From positions 1 to 39,091 of the forward strand of contig JAHIZV010000026.1 in NCBI GenBank assembly GCA_018814445.1: a stretch of 39,091 nt of DNA, given 5' to 3'. Position 1 is the first letter of the stretch. Every line of letters begins with the position of its first letter. The stretch is from Verrucomicrobiota bacterium (GTDB taxonomy: Bacteria > Verrucomicrobiota > Kiritimatiellia > JAHIZV01). Of this stretch, positions 1-8,958 are shown in pieces. Both the position numbers and the translations under genes were made by a program. The notes below the pieces were generated by a model. That model made no database searches. It saw only the letters and a program-made list of their open reading frames with translations, and was not told the DNA's origin.

Positions 1-622
1 CCAGGTTCCAGATTTCGATGACATCAGGAGTGCCCGCGTTGACCAGCTCTTTTCCCGCATCACCCTTTTCGGTCAGGTCAATATGGATTTCCGAGCACGG
101 ACCGCACGGACCCGTTTCACCCATCTCCCAGAAGTTATCCTTGTCGCCGAAGCGCAGGACTTTCGCGGGGTTGATATCGGTCAGTTCCTTCCAGAGGAGT
201 TCAGCTTCGTCATCCGTATGGTGAACGGTTGCAAAAAGCCGATCCTTCGGAAGTCCCCATACCTCCGTAAGGAGTTCCCATGCCCAGCTTATCGCTTCCT
301 TCTTGTAGTAGTCGCCGAAGGACCAGTTGCCGAGCATTTCGAAGAATGTGTGGTGATACGTATCGAGACCGACTTCCTCGAGGTCGTTGTGTTTCCCGCT
401 CACGCGGATACACTTCTGGGTATTCGTGACCCGTTTGTACGCGCTTTCGCGCGCCCCGAGGAATATCTCCTTGAACTGGTTCATGCCCGCGTTCGCGAAC
501 AGGAGCGTGGGGTCCGCGGGAATCACAACGGGCGAACTCGGAACGAACTCGTGCCCCTTCTCCCTGAAGAAATCCAGGAACGACTGGCGGATCTCGGCCG
601 ATGTCATCGTCTTACTAGCCAT
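1..622 (-). CDS. alaS: Alanyl-tRNA synthetase, N-terminal part (cut by window edge)
   Basis: Charges tRNA-Ala with alanine in the cytoplasm. About 207 N-terminal residues are visible. They carry the family opening '[18 protein letters not shown]', then '[13 protein letters not shown]' and '[20 protein letters not shown]', the well-known class II catalytic-core blocks of AlaRS. The ATG at 622 is chosen because AAGGAAG lies just upstream; an in-frame ATG at 607 has a poorer ribosome site. With the 622 start, the gene overlaps the recA stop by 8 nt, which suggests translational coupling at the end of the galE-cinA-thpR-recA-alaS operon. The recA-alaS order is common in bacteria. The editing and C-Ala domains lie outside the window. 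Confidence 0.96.
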   Translation of the reverse strand, partial: MASKTMTSAEIRQSFLDFFREKGHEFVPSSPVVIPADPTLLFANAGMNQFKEIFLGARESAYKRVTNTQKCIRVSGKHNDLEEVGLDTYHHTFFEMLGNWSFGDYYKKEAISWAWELLTEVWGLPKDRLFATVHHTDDEAELLWKELTDINPAKVLRFGDKDNFWEMGETGPCGPCSEIHIDLTEKGDAGKELVNAGTPDVIEIWNL

Positions 623-1646
623 GGACTTCCTTGGCCTTCTCCAGCACCGCATCGACGAGTACCTTCTGGAGTTTCTCATCCTGTTCAAGATTCACGCGGG
701 CGGAGTCGCGGCCCTGCCCCAGTTGCTCGCCGCCGTACGAAAGCCACGAACCGCGCTTCTCGATCAATCCGTATTGAATCGCCGCATCAATGATCGAGCC
801 CGTGTAGGAAATTCCCTGCGCGTACAGAATATCGAACTCCGCCTCTGTAAACGGCGGAGCCACTTTGTTCTTCACCACTTTGACTTTCGTCCTGTTTCCG
901 ATCGCCCGCCCGGTCGCGTCTTTGATCGTTGCGATCCGGCGGATATCCAGACGGACTGACGAGTAGAATTTGAGGGCGCGTCCTCCGGGCGTAGTCTCCG
1001 GATTCCCGAACATGACTCCGATCTTCTCGCGGATCTGATTTGTGAAAATACAGCTCGTCTTTGACTTGTTTATCGCGGAGGTGAGTTTGCGTAGAGCCTG
1101 CGACATCAACCGGGCCTGAAGACCAACATGTGAATCACCCATTTCGCCCTGCAACTCGGCGCGCGGTGCGAGCGCCGCGACTGAGTCGACGACCACCACG
1201 TCCAGCGCATTACTGCGCACGAGGGCTTCGGTAATGTTGAGAGCTTCTTCACCGGAATCCGGCTGAGAAATGAGCAGGTCCTCGATCTGCACGCCGATCT
1301 TCTTGGCGTAGGAGGGATCCAGGGCATGCTCCGTATCAATGAAAGCGGCCATACCTCCTGCTTTCTGTGCGTTGGCGATGATGTGCGATACGAGTGTCGT
1401 TTTTCCGGATGACTCAGGTCCGTAGATTTCGATCACGCGACCGCGGGGTACGCCGCCGATACCCAGCGCCAGGTCCAACGTCAGAGCGCCGGTGGAAATG
1501 GATGGAATACTGGCCTTAATCTCTTCGGCGCCAAGGCGCATGATTGCACCGTCACCGTACTCTTTCTGAATTTGCGCGAGTACTGTCTCAAGGGACGTTC
1601 CCTTGCTCTTGTCGCTCTTGTCGGAACTTGCTGATTTAGCCGCCAT
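615..1646 (-). CDS. recA: Recombinase RecA
   Basis: DNA-dependent ATPase that forms the strand-exchange filament and activates LexA self-cleavage in the SOS response. The 343 residues are the usual RecA length. Walker A is GPESSGKTT at 76-84. The DNA-binding loop region is clear, with '[20 protein letters not shown]', and so is '[22 protein letters not shown]'. Residues 1-17 form a Lys/Ser-rich extension ahead of the conserved core, and the C-terminus lacks the strongly acidic tail of the E. coli protein. The start ATG has GGAGA upstream and lies inside the 3' end of thpR (11 nt overlap). No SOS box was recognised nearby, so expression probably comes from the upstream operon promoter or an internal promoter I cannot see. 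Confidence 0.98.
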   Translation of the reverse strand: MAAKSASSDKSDKSKGTSLETVLAQIQKEYGDGAIMRLGAEEIKASIPSISTGALTLDLALGIGGVPRGRVIEIYGPESSGKTTLVSHIIANAQKAGGMAAFIDTEHALDPSYAKKIGVQIEDLLISQPDSGEEALNITEALVRSNALDVVVVDSVAALAPRAELQGEMGDSHVGLQARLMSQALRKLTSAINKSKTSCIFTNQIREKIGVMFGNPETTPGGRALKFYSSVRLDIRRIATIKDATGRAIGNRTKVKVVKNKVAPPFTEAEFDILYAQGISYTGSIIDAAIQYGLIEKRGSWLSYGGEQLGQGRDSARVNLEQDEKLQKVLVDAVLEKAKEVHG

Positions 1647-2235
1647 TGGCCGTGTCTCCTTTCAAAAGACTTTCATGTAAAACCGAATAATGCGGGCCCG
1701 GAGGTGTCAGGTCGCTTTTCATTAGAAGGACGCGATCTACCAGGACTCCGCCGTGCTGCGTATTCTTAGCGGAGGCGATGGCAGATGTCAATTCATGCAC
1801 CCCTTTTGCCGAGCGCACACGCCCCATCGTGACATGGCCCCTGAATTCACGGCTTTCGAGCCCTATTCCCATGGCCCTGATTCTCTGCGAGATACGCCCG
1901 TGGATCGAAGTCAGCCCGGCCCTCTCGTCCCTGATTCCGGCCCATATTACGCGCGGCGACCGAGGCGAACCGAACCAGCCGACATCATCCACCTGGATGC
2001 CGAAAGGATGCAGCGAAGCAGTCACCTCATCGAGTTGCCGCCCGATATCTTCGGCCTGTGCAGGAAAGATGTCGCCCAGAAAGAGCAGTGTAATGTGGAG
2101 GTTCTCAGGACGAACCCAACTCACGCGAGCGCCCAGTTTCCTCCATTCTGCCTGGAGAGCGGAGAGTTTTCTTCTAACCTGCGCGTTGAGCCCAACCGCA
2201 AGAAAGGCGCGCAAACTGGCCGGCTCCGTGTTCAT
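1636..2235 (-). CDS. thpR: RNA 2',3'-cyclic phosphodiesterase (2'-5' RNA ligase family)
   Basis: Member of the 2H phosphoesterase superfamily; the bacterial enzymes open 2',3'-cyclic phosphate RNA ends. From the start at 2235 the protein has 199 residues, the usual size. The two signature motifs are present: HIT at residues 47-49 ('[10 protein letters not shown]') and HVT at 134-136 ('[10 protein letters not shown]'). The frame extends 23 codons further upstream into cinA. The ATG at 2235 is preferred because it overlaps the cinA TGA as TGATG, and because family homology starts at '[10 protein letters not shown]'. Neighbours are cinA and recA; cinA-thpR-recA is a recurrent order. The substrate in vivo is not established for the family in general. 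Confidence 0.9.
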   Translation of the reverse strand: MNTEPASLRAFLAVGLNAQVRRKLSALQAEWRKLGARVSWVRPENLHITLLFLGDIFPAQAEDIGRQLDEVTASLHPFGIQVDDVGWFGSPRSPRVIWAGIRDERAGLTSIHGRISQRIRAMGIGLESREFRGHVTMGRVRSAKGVHELTSAIASAKNTQHGGVLVDRVLLMKSDLTPPGPHYSVLHESLLKGDTANGG

Positions 2236-3473
2236 CAGACCGCCCCGATAAGTCTCCGCCGCAGAAGATCCAGAGCGAACTGACAAGTCCAGAGCCTTAT
2301 CCACTCCCGGTCACCGGGAAACCGCTTCTTTTTGATGATTGTCCTGTGTTTGTCGGCCACCGCGATGTAAACGAGACCCACCGGCTTTTCTTCCGTGCCG
2401 CCGGCCGGACCGGCAATTCCTGTCACCGCAATCGAGTAGTCGGCTCCAAGGCTTTCCCGAACACCTTCCGCCATCTGGCGGGCCACGGCCTCGCTCACGG
2501 CGCCATCGGATGCGAGCGTCGCCCAGTCGACACCCAGTTCCGCAACCTTGACCTTGTTCGCGTACGAGATAATCCCGCCCAGGTAATAGTCGGAACTTCC
2601 GGCAACGGCGGTGATACGTTCACCGACCAGGCCGCCGGTGCAGGATTCCGCGGTCGCAAGTTTAACACCGCGCTCCCTGAGCATACCGCCGACTACCTCC
2701 TCCATCGCCCGGCGGTCCTCTGTGAACACATGGTGACCGAGTAGACTTCGTAGAGCGGATGCGGCACTTTCGAGCTCGTCTTCGCGCTCGTGCGGCGCGC
2801 TTAACCGCACTTCTACGCGCCCTGGTGCGGCGCAGTATGCTATGTCGATCTCCTCAGGCGGGAAATCGTTGATCTCAAGCAGGGAAATGATATCCGACTC
2901 CCCCATCCCGCACACCTGAAACACTTTCTCTTCAGGAAGAGTCCGTGAGCCGAAGTACTCAACAAGGCATGGAACGACGTGCTCTTGAAATACGGCCTTA
3001 AGCTCCCTCGGGGGTCCCGGCAAAAGGAAAATCATACGGCCATCGATTTCGATCAGTTCTCCCGGGGATACACCCACACTGTTAGGAAGGGCGCGAGCCC
3101 CTTGCACGATCAATGCCTGACGCGCGGCGCCCTCCGTGACCGTGCGGTCGAACGAGGCGTATTTCTCATGCAGCCGCCTGAGCGACTCCTCATCGGTCAC
3201 GACCTCGCGATTCAGTACGTCAGCAAGGGAGTCCCGCGTCACGTCATCCACTGTCGGACCCAGCCCGCCGGTGACAAAGACCACGTCGACTCTTTCCAGT
3301 GAGCTTCTCACTGCGTCGGCGATCGCTGTACGATCGTCGCCGAGGGTCGTATCCCGCGTCAGACGGAGGCCAATCCTGGCCAACTCTTCGCCCAGGTATT
3401 GCGCGTGCCGATTGAGCGTTCGGCCGCTTAACAGTTCACTGCCGGTCGATATCAGCTCAACCTCTGTTCTCAT
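2235..3473 (-). CDS. cinA: CinA-like protein: nucleotide pyrophosphatase / NMN deamidase
   Basis: Two-domain CinA of 412 residues. The N-terminal ~165 residues are the MoaB/MogA-like (COG1058) domain, with 'STGSELLSGRTLNRHAQYLGEELARIG' and 'VFVTGGLGPTVDDVTRD'. In this family it hydrolyses ADP-ribose-type pyrophosphates. The C-terminal ~150 residues are the PncC domain, with 'LATAESCTGGLVGERITAVAGSS' and 'SIAVTGIAGPAGG', which deamidates nicotinamide mononucleotide in pyridine-nucleotide recycling. Both domains look intact. The start overlaps the galE stop as ATGA (4 nt), and the stop overlaps thpR as TGATG. The link with recA is known from several bacteria, where cinA-recA transcription accompanies competence; there is no competence gene here to support that role. 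Confidence 0.95.
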   Translation of the reverse strand: MRTEVELISTGSELLSGRTLNRHAQYLGEELARIGLRLTRDTTLGDDRTAIADAVRSSLERVDVVFVTGGLGPTVDDVTRDSLADVLNREVVTDEESLRRLHEKYASFDRTVTEGAARQALIVQGARALPNSVGVSPGELIEIDGRMIFLLPGPPRELKAVFQEHVVPCLVEYFGSRTLPEEKVFQVCGMGESDIISLLEINDFPPEEIDIAYCAAPGRVEVRLSAPHEREDELESAASALRSLLGHHVFTEDRRAMEEVVGGMLRERGVKLATAESCTGGLVGERITAVAGSSDYYLGGIISYANKVKVAELGVDWATLASDGAVSEAVARQMAEGVRESLGADYSIAVTGIAGPAGGTEEKPVGLVYIAVADKHRTIIKKKRFPGDREWIRLWTCQFALDLLRRRLIGAV

Positions 3474-4441
3474 TTAGCATATCCGTTCGGATGCGCCTGA
3501 TGCCAGTCCCAGGCGTACTGAATGATTGTCTTGAGATCCGCAAACTGCGGTTTCCATCCCAGCACCTTCCGGGCCTTGTCGGCTGCGGCGATCAAACGCG
3601 GCGGATCGCCCGGCCGCCGCGGGGCGACTTCGGAAGGAATCTCGTGGCCCGTGATTTCACGCGCGACATCAATCACTTCCTTCACGGAATAGCCATCCCC
3701 ATTCCCCAGGTTAAACGCGCCGGTGTGGTCGCCTGTCAGCGCGAGAATGTGTGCCTGCGCGAGATCGACAATATGGATGTAGTCGCGGATGCAGGTGCCG
3801 TCCGGTGTGTCGTAGTCGTCGCCGAACATCATGACCTTCTCCGCCTGCCCGAGGGCGACACGCAGAACGTTGGGGATAAGATGCGTCTCGGGATCGTGGT
3901 CTTCACCGAACTTCTTCGTCGCGCCGCATGCGTTGAAGTAGCGCAGGAACACGGGCTCGATCCCGGACCTCTGCCGGCACCAGTTGAGAACCTGCTCGAA
4001 CATCAGCTTCGACTGACCGTAGGGATTTGCGGGAACCTGCTTCTCGCTTTCCGTGATGGGGACGATCTCGGGTTCTCCGTATGTAGCGCAGGTGGAGGAG
4101 AAGATGATCTTCTTTACGGACGCTTCGAGCATCCCTTCGACCAGATGGCAGGCCCCCTCGACGTTGTTTCTGAAGTACATCATCGGATGTTCCATCGATT
4201 CGCCGACCAGGGCGTACGCGGCGAAATGCATCACCGCATCCGGCTTTTCAGTCGTCAATGCGCGGATCGTTTCGTCCCGATTGCGCAGATCGCCTATAAT
4301 AAGGGAGGCCCGATCATCAACAGCCTCTCGATGGCCGCGCTCCAGGTTGTCGAAGACCACCACTTCGTGACCTTTGTCAAGAAGCTGTTCAGTCGCAATA
4401 CTCCCTATATACCCAGCCCCCCCCGTCACAAAGACTTTCAT
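3470..4441 (-). CDS. galE: UDP-glucose 4-epimerase
   Basis: Interconverts UDP-glucose and UDP-galactose using bound NAD (Leloir pathway, sugar-nucleotide supply). It is an extended short-chain dehydrogenase of 323 residues, slightly shorter than E. coli GalE. The NAD-binding GGAGYIGS is at 7-14. The catalytic triad region is 'FSSTCATYG' at 114-122, with Y141 and K145 in 'NPYGQSKLMFE'. 'CIRDYIHIVDLAQAH' and 'NLGNGDGYSVKEV' are typical of GalE rather than of dehydratases. It is the first gene of the operon leading to recA and alaS, with its own promoter upstream. Heading a recA operon with galE is unusual. Confidence 0.96.
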   Translation of the reverse strand: MKVFVTGGAGYIGSIATEQLLDKGHEVVVFDNLERGHREAVDDRASLIIGDLRNRDETIRALTTEKPDAVMHFAAYALVGESMEHPMMYFRNNVEGACHLVEGMLEASVKKIIFSSTCATYGEPEIVPITESEKQVPANPYGQSKLMFEQVLNWCRQRSGIEPVFLRYFNACGATKKFGEDHDPETHLIPNVLRVALGQAEKVMMFGDDYDTPDGTCIRDYIHIVDLAQAHILALTGDHTGAFNLGNGDGYSVKEVIDVAREITGHEIPSEVAPRRPGDPPRLIAAADKARKVLGWKPQFADLKTIIQYAWDWHQAHPNGYAK

Positions 4442-4480
4442 GGCACCTCGCAGATTTCAGCATTTTTCTCAGTTCCAGGG

Positions 4481-4509
4481 ATTAAACTGACCTTCCCGCC
4501 TAAATGCAA
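4481..4509 (-). promoter_or_regulatory. Sigma-70 promoter of the galE-cinA-thpR-recA-alaS operon
   Basis: On the minus strand there is a -35 box TTGCAT (4504-4509), a 17-nt spacer and a -10 box TTTAAT (4481-4486). This predicts a transcript start near 4474, about 33 nt ahead of the galE ATG, which has GAGG upstream. The spacing is ideal and both hexamers are close to consensus. The site is read from sequence only. Confidence 0.6.
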
Positions 4510-4580
4510 CTTTAAGGGGTTGTGTGGGGACGCATTATGTCACTATCTTTCTGAATGACACTGTATTCAGGAGCATCAGC

Positions 4581-5837
4581 ATGATTCAGCAAGTGTGGCG
4601 CATCGCAACCAGGTTGACCCTTTTTCTGGGGGCACTGCTGTCTCTCATTGTCCTTGCGGAGCTGGTTCGCACCTTTGCGTTCTTCTATCATCTGCATCCC
4701 GCCGTGGCATGGACCTACGCATGCATACTTGCCGGCATCTTCTTCGTTGGTTTAGTCTACTTCTGGATCAAATGGCTGTCATTCCCACGCGTGCTGGCCC
4801 CTCCGCCGCTGCCGGCTCTCGACGAGGCGACACATGCGGAGATGAAAGACTTCTGCCGCTACCTCTCCCGTTATCTCCGGCGGCTGGCAAGGAACAGCAT
4901 ATTCGATGAAGGCGACAGGAGGATTGCCGGCGAGGCGATCCTGCATATCGACGATGAGCTCCGGCATCACCCCCTCAATGACGACCTGATCCGTCTCATC
5001 GAGAAAACGGAGGCCGATGCCATCACGCCGCTTCTCGAAAAACTCAGGGACCGCGCCCAGCGGGAAGTGCGGAACTGCGTGCGTGACGTTATGATCGGCG
5101 TCACTCTCAGCCCGTTTCATTCGATCGATCTGATCGTGGTCATCTACCGGAACGCGGCGATGATCCTTCGCCTCATTACCATTTATCGCAGTCGGCCCGA
5201 TTCGCGGGAGCAGTTCATGATTCTGCGCGATGTGCTCAAAGTTATTGTCACCATCAACTTTCTGAATATCGGGCGAAACCTGTCTGAACGCCTCTTTTCA
5301 CAGGTGCCGATGGTGGGTCGCGTCATCGAAGAGATCGGACAGGGCCTTGGGGCCGGCCTCCTGACCTCTGCCGCGGGTCATGCGGCCATAGACCGCTGCG
5401 AGGCGTTTCGGACATGGAACCGTCAGGAAGCCGCGCTCTCTCTCGCGGCGCACAGCCGGGTGTTCCTGGATGACGTGCGCAAGATATTCACCCACGACGT
5501 TCTGCCGGATCTCAGGAACCGCATTAAGTCCGAGCCGGCCGTTGCAGAGGCCGCGGTGAAACCGAATTTCTGGGAATCCGTTTCCAACGGCGTAACCTCC
5601 GCTCTCGATGCCACCGCGAGGACTTTTGACGACTTTGTCGTGCAACCCACCGTGGCGGGCACAGTGGGTGTCGTCAGGGCCGGGGCCGCCGTCACCAGAG
5701 GCGCCGCACGGGCGGGAGAAGCTGTAGCCCGGCCTGGAAAAAAACGCCGCAGGAAGCACCGAAGGGGCATCCTAAGAGTTGCACACACCGCCGGACAGCG
5801 TCTAAAGTACACTCTCTTCCCGGGCCACAGATCGTAG
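4581..5837 (+). CDS. DUF697/YcjF-like membrane protein with basic C-terminal tail
   Basis: A 418-residue protein of unknown function. The ATG at 4581 is preferred over one at 4524 because AGGAG (4568-4572) lies at good distance and a hydrophobic segment follows directly. Two membrane helices are predicted at about 10-30 and 44-66. A helical linker follows, then at about 180-300 a segment ('VRDVMIGVTLSPFHSIDLIVVIYRN', 'GQGLGAGLLTSAAGH') resembling DUF697, the domain of YcjF-type inner-membrane proteins often linked to dynamin-like or Era-like GTPases. The last ~60 residues are Ala/Gly-rich and then strongly basic ('PGKKRRRKHRRG', about 383-394). No GTPase partner is adjacent. It is divergent from galE. 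The family call is moderate and the function unknown. Confidence 0.7.
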   Translation: MIQQVWRIATRLTLFLGALLSLIVLAELVRTFAFFYHLHPAVAWTYACILAGIFFVGLVYFWIKWLSFPRVLAPPPLPALDEATHAEMKDFCRYLSRYLRRLARNSIFDEGDRRIAGEAILHIDDELRHHPLNDDLIRLIEKTEADAITPLLEKLRDRAQREVRNCVRDVMIGVTLSPFHSIDLIVVIYRNAAMILRLITIYRSRPDSREQFMILRDVLKVIVTINFLNIGRNLSERLFSQVPMVGRVIEEIGQGLGAGLLTSAAGHAAIDRCEAFRTWNRQEAALSLAAHSRVFLDDVRKIFTHDVLPDLRNRIKSEPAVAEAAVKPNFWESVSNGVTSALDATARTFDDFVVQPTVAGTVGVVRAGAAVTRGAARAGEAVARPGKKRRRKHRRGILRVAHTAGQRLKYTLFPGHRS

Positions 5838-5902
5838 TCTCGCGGAGGAATCCAGCTATCAGTACAACCATAGAATAATTGCGCAGTTTGAGGAATGAAG
5901 TC

Positions 5903-7999
5903 ATGCGTATGAAAACCAGTATCAGAAGACATCTGCTGCCCAGCGTTCCGATACCGACTCCGTACGGCGCCCATGTTGTCGAAGAAGGAGTCCAATTCAC
6001 CTTGTTCAGCCGTCATGCGACACGCGTATGGCTTATGCTTTTCGATGCACCCGATGCCGCGGCGCCGGATCAGGAGTACGAATTGACCGTCGAGAACAAC
6101 CGGATCGGCGACGTGTGGCACATTCATGTGAAAGACGCGCGTGAAGGTCAGTACTACCTGTATCGCATGGACGGCGTGAATCCGGGGAGCAAGCTCCATT
6201 GCTATAACCCGGACCAATGGCTGCTTGACCCCTACGCGCTTGCCGTCAGCGGCGCGCCGAAATGGGGAAGTACGTGGGACCTGAAAGCGGGTAAGCACCC
6301 GAAGAACGGCGCGAAGTTCCCAAAGGGGGTTATCATTCGCGACGACTACGACTGGGCGGGCGACCACACTCCCCGCATCCCCCTTGAGGACGCAGTCATC
6401 TACGAGACACATGTGCGCGGTTTCACCGTCCATCCCAGCGCACGGGTGAAACACCCGGGCACGTATCGGGGACTGATCGAGAAGATCCCGTATATCCGCG
6501 ATCTCGGCGTGACATCGGTCGAGCTTCTCCCCCTGCAGGAATTCAACGAGATGGAGTACTACGTCGAGAAGACCAATCGGACGAATCTCCGTAACTTCTG
6601 GGGATACAGCACCCTCGCCTTTTTCGCGCCGAATGGGCGCTACGCCGCCGACGGGGTCCATGGACAGCAAGTGCGCGAATTCAAGGAGATGGTGAAAGCG
6701 ATGCATGCCGCCGGCATGGAAGTGATCCTTGATGTCGTCTTCAACCACACGGCGGAGGGCGGCGACGGCGGTCCCACCTACTCATTCCGGGGTATCGACA
6801 ACTCGATCTACTACATGATGGAAAACGACGGTCAGCACTACCGTAACTACACGGGTTGCGGAAACACCGTGAACTGTAACCATCCTATCGTCCGCGACTT
6901 CATTCTCAACTCCCTCCGGTACTGGGTGCTTCATATGCACGTCGATGGTTTCCGCTTCGATCTCGCATCCATTTTCGCTCGCGATGTGAACGGCGATGTT
7001 CTTCCCAATCCGGGCGTGGTTGAACTGATCGCCGAGGACCCCGTCCTGCGGGAGACCAAACTGATCGCCGAGGCATGGGACGCCGCGGGCCTCTACCAGG
7101 TCGGCAGTTTTCCCAACGTCCGCTGGTCCGAATGGAACGGACGCTACCGCGATGACGTACGCGCTTTCTGGAACGGCGCAGGGGGCAAGCTAGGGGATTT
7201 TGCGACCAGGCTTACGGGGAGCGCGGACCTCTATGATCACCCCGGACAGACGTCTCTGAAGACGATCAACTTCGTGACGTGCCACGACGGATTCACCCTT
7301 CGGGATATCGTGAGCTACAACGAGAAACACAATCTCGCCAACGGCGAGAAAAACCGCGACGGTGACGACCACAATAACAGCAACAACTACGGTCACGAAG
7401 GCTCGACTTCCGACCCGCAGATCAACGCCACGCGCAAACGCCAGCAGAAGAACCTGATGGCGTCTATCCTCCTGTCGCAAGGTGTCCCGATGATCCTTGC
7501 GGGGGACGAGTTCTCCAGGACCCAGAACGGCAGCAACAATGCCTACTGTCAGGATAATGAAATTTCGTGGATCGATTGGAGCCTGCTGAAACAGCACACC
7601 GACCTGTACAAATTCACGAAAGACGCGATCGCGTTCAGAAGAAGTCATCCCGCCCTTCGCCAGATCCGTTTCCTGGACGGCCAACCCAGAGACGACGGCT
7701 GGCCGGATGTGAAATGGTACGGCCCGGATGGCGGCGATCCTGATTGGGACGGCGCGGGCAGTCTTGCGTGCCTGTTGAACGGAAGAAAAGAGGTGACGGA
7801 GCGGGAAGAGGATGATGATGACATTCTCCTCGTATTCAACCGATCAGAGAAACCTGTGACGTTCAGACTTCCCTTTTCCCGCGGACAGGAGTGGACACAG
7901 GCATTGACGACGGAAGAGAAAAAGCCCACATGGCGTCGAGGCCAAAAGACATTCAAGGCCGACAGGCTCTCCGTGAACGTATTCACCTCATCAATGTAG
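5903..7999 (+). CDS. glgX: Glycogen debranching enzyme / isoamylase (GH13_11, GlgX-TreX type)
   Basis: Hydrolyses alpha-1,6 branch points of glycogen or limit dextrins in the cytoplasm. From ATG 5903 (GAGGA upstream; an upstream TTG has no such support) it has 698 residues, normal for the family. Residues 15-120 form the N-terminal CBM48-like domain ('PTPYGAHVVEEGVQFTLFSRHATRVWLMLFD'). The GH13 barrel follows: 'DVVFNHTAEG' near 278, nucleophile D353 in 'VDGFRFDLASI', acid/base E390 in 'LIAEAWDAAG', and H461-D462 in 'VTCHDGFTLRD'. 'NNAYCQDNEISWIDW' is typical of isoamylase/GlgX. There is no signal peptide. With the GH13 enzyme at 32430 it implies intracellular alpha-glucan turnover. The downstream end is marked by a long palindrome. 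Specificity between GlgX and TreX cannot be settled from sequence. Confidence 0.93.
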   Translation: MRMKTSIRRHLLPSVPIPTPYGAHVVEEGVQFTLFSRHATRVWLMLFDAPDAAAPDQEYELTVENNRIGDVWHIHVKDAREGQYYLYRMDGVNPGSKLHCYNPDQWLLDPYALAVSGAPKWGSTWDLKAGKHPKNGAKFPKGVIIRDDYDWAGDHTPRIPLEDAVIYETHVRGFTVHPSARVKHPGTYRGLIEKIPYIRDLGVTSVELLPLQEFNEMEYYVEKTNRTNLRNFWGYSTLAFFAPNGRYAADGVHGQQVREFKEMVKAMHAAGMEVILDVVFNHTAEGGDGGPTYSFRGIDNSIYYMMENDGQHYRNYTGCGNTVNCNHPIVRDFILNSLRYWVLHMHVDGFRFDLASIFARDVNGDVLPNPGVVELIAEDPVLRETKLIAEAWDAAGLYQVGSFPNVRWSEWNGRYRDDVRAFWNGAGGKLGDFATRLTGSADLYDHPGQTSLKTINFVTCHDGFTLRDIVSYNEKHNLANGEKNRDGDDHNNSNNYGHEGSTSDPQINATRKRQQKNLMASILLSQGVPMILAGDEFSRTQNGSNNAYCQDNEISWIDWSLLKQHTDLYKFTKDAIAFRRSHPALRQIRFLDGQPRDDGWPDVKWYGPDGGDPDWDGAGSLACLLNGRKEVTEREEDDDDILLVFNRSEKPVTFRLPFSRGQEWTQALTTEEKKPTWRRGQKTFKADRLSVNVFTSSM

Positions 8000-8016
8000 G
8001 CGCTTGAAACATCTCT

Positions 8017-8056
8017 TGTTTCATTTACGGTCACGATCGTGACCCTAAATGAAACA
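8017..8056. repeat. 40-bp near-perfect palindrome after glgX
   Basis: TGTTTCATTTA at the left edge pairs with TAAATGAAACA at the right edge, and the core GGTCACGATCGTGACC is itself a perfect palindrome. Of 20 positions per arm, 19 pair (one C-C mismatch). Flanking CTCT and AGAG could extend the stem after a one-base bulge. It lies 18 nt after the glgX stop and has no T-run, so it is either an unusual terminator or mRNA 3'-end protector, or a binding site. Confidence 0.85.
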
Positions 8057-8145
8057 CAGAGTTCTCAGAAGTATGGACTTTCTTTCAACGCATATGTCAG
8101 GGCTCTGTCCAAATCGACGACATTCTGAGTCACCGAGGAAACAGC

Positions 8146-8835
8146 ATGATTTTTGATCCCATGTACCTGTTGCTGGCGGTCCTCCCGGGGTTGATCCTGG
8201 GCGGGCTGGCCACGCTTGTCACGAAAAGCACGTTCAGCAAATACTCGCGTGTTCGCGCAGCCAGTGGCCTGACCGGCGCGCAGGCGGCGTACCGGATGTT
8301 GAAGAGCCAGGGGATCGACTACGTCGACATCGAAATGGTGCAGGGATTCCTGAGCGATCACTATGACCCGCGGACACGCACACTGCGGCTGTCCCCCGGC
8401 GTGTATCAATCCGATTCCCTGTCCGCAGTAGGCGTCGCCTGCCATGAAGCCGGTCACGCCCTTCAGCATGCGAATGCCTACGCCCCGCTGGCCATCCGCT
8501 CGGCCCTGGTTCCCGTCACTTCCTTCGGAAGCCAGGCTTCGTATATCTTCCTCATGCTCGGTTTTATCTTCCGGCCCTTTCTCCTCGTGGGAGCAGCTAT
8601 GTTTGCCCTTGTCGTACTCTTCTCGCTCGTCACGCTTCCCGTCGAGTGGGATGCAAGCGCCAGGGCCAAGCGCCTGATGGTCTCGAGCGGAATAGTGACA
8701 CAGCGCGAACAGGAAAGCGCAGGACAAGTCCTCAATGCCGCGTTCCTGACGTATCTTGCGTCTGCAGTAACAGCCCTGCTTACACTGCTCTACTTCCTCC
8801 TGAGAGCAGGACTGCTCGGCGGCAGCGACGACTGA
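8146..8835 (+). CDS. Membrane zinc metallopeptidase, YugP family
   Basis: A 229-residue integral-membrane peptidase of the neutral zinc peptidase (YugP/COG2738, PF04298) family, of unknown physiological substrate. The N-terminal helix (about 6-26) precedes 'GLTGAQAAYRMLKSQGI', the usual family opening. The zinc site is HEAGHALQH, with H100, E101 and H104. 'SFGSQASYIFLMLGFI' and the following hydrophobic stretches give further membrane helices. 'PVEWDASARAKRLM' supplies the conserved acidic segment, and a final helix is near 200-222. The length is normal. The start has GAGG 8-10 nt upstream. It sits alone between the palindrome and the secreted repeat protein, and no functional link is visible. 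Confidence 0.92.
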   Translation: MIFDPMYLLLAVLPGLILGGLATLVTKSTFSKYSRVRAASGLTGAQAAYRMLKSQGIDYVDIEMVQGFLSDHYDPRTRTLRLSPGVYQSDSLSAVGVACHEAGHALQHANAYAPLAIRSALVPVTSFGSQASYIFLMLGFIFRPFLLVGAAMFALVVLFSLVTLPVEWDASARAKRLMVSSGIVTQREQESAGQVLNAAFLTYLASAVTALLTLLYFLLRAGLLGGSDD

Positions 8836-8883
8836 CAGACAACGGAAAAGACTTCCAGGGCTTGGCAGTTTTAACAGGCCATT

Positions 8884-8900
8884 CTTCCAATGCTTGGAAG
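8884..8900. repeat. Dyad CTTCCAA-N3-TTGGAAG
   Basis: A perfect 7-bp inverted repeat with spacer TGC in the 209-bp gap between the zinc peptidase and the secreted repeat protein. A related dyad (TTCCAA-N3-TGGGAA) occurs at 31724-31738, upstream of the lipoprotein gene. It could be a regulator site or a terminator of the peptidase gene. Confidence 0.5.
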
Positions 8901-8958
8901 TTCCCGTACCCACCCTCTTCACGCATCCTGTTTCGCGCAATGAGACATTCAGTTTCGT

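Noticed and set aside
1630-1760. LexA/SOS box or separate promoter ahead of recA
   Set aside because: The DNA ahead of recA is the coding end of thpR; no SOS-type dyad or good -35/-10 pair was found there.
3491-4558. Plus-strand open frame (355 codons) over galE
   Set aside because: Antisense shadow of galE; no ribosome site and no recognisable domain.
5423-6748. Long minus-strand open frame (441 codons) antisense to the DUF697 protein and glgX
   Set aside because: It crosses two well-supported plus-strand genes, has no family motifs and is rich in His/Arg/Pro as expected from an antisense frame in GC-rich DNA.
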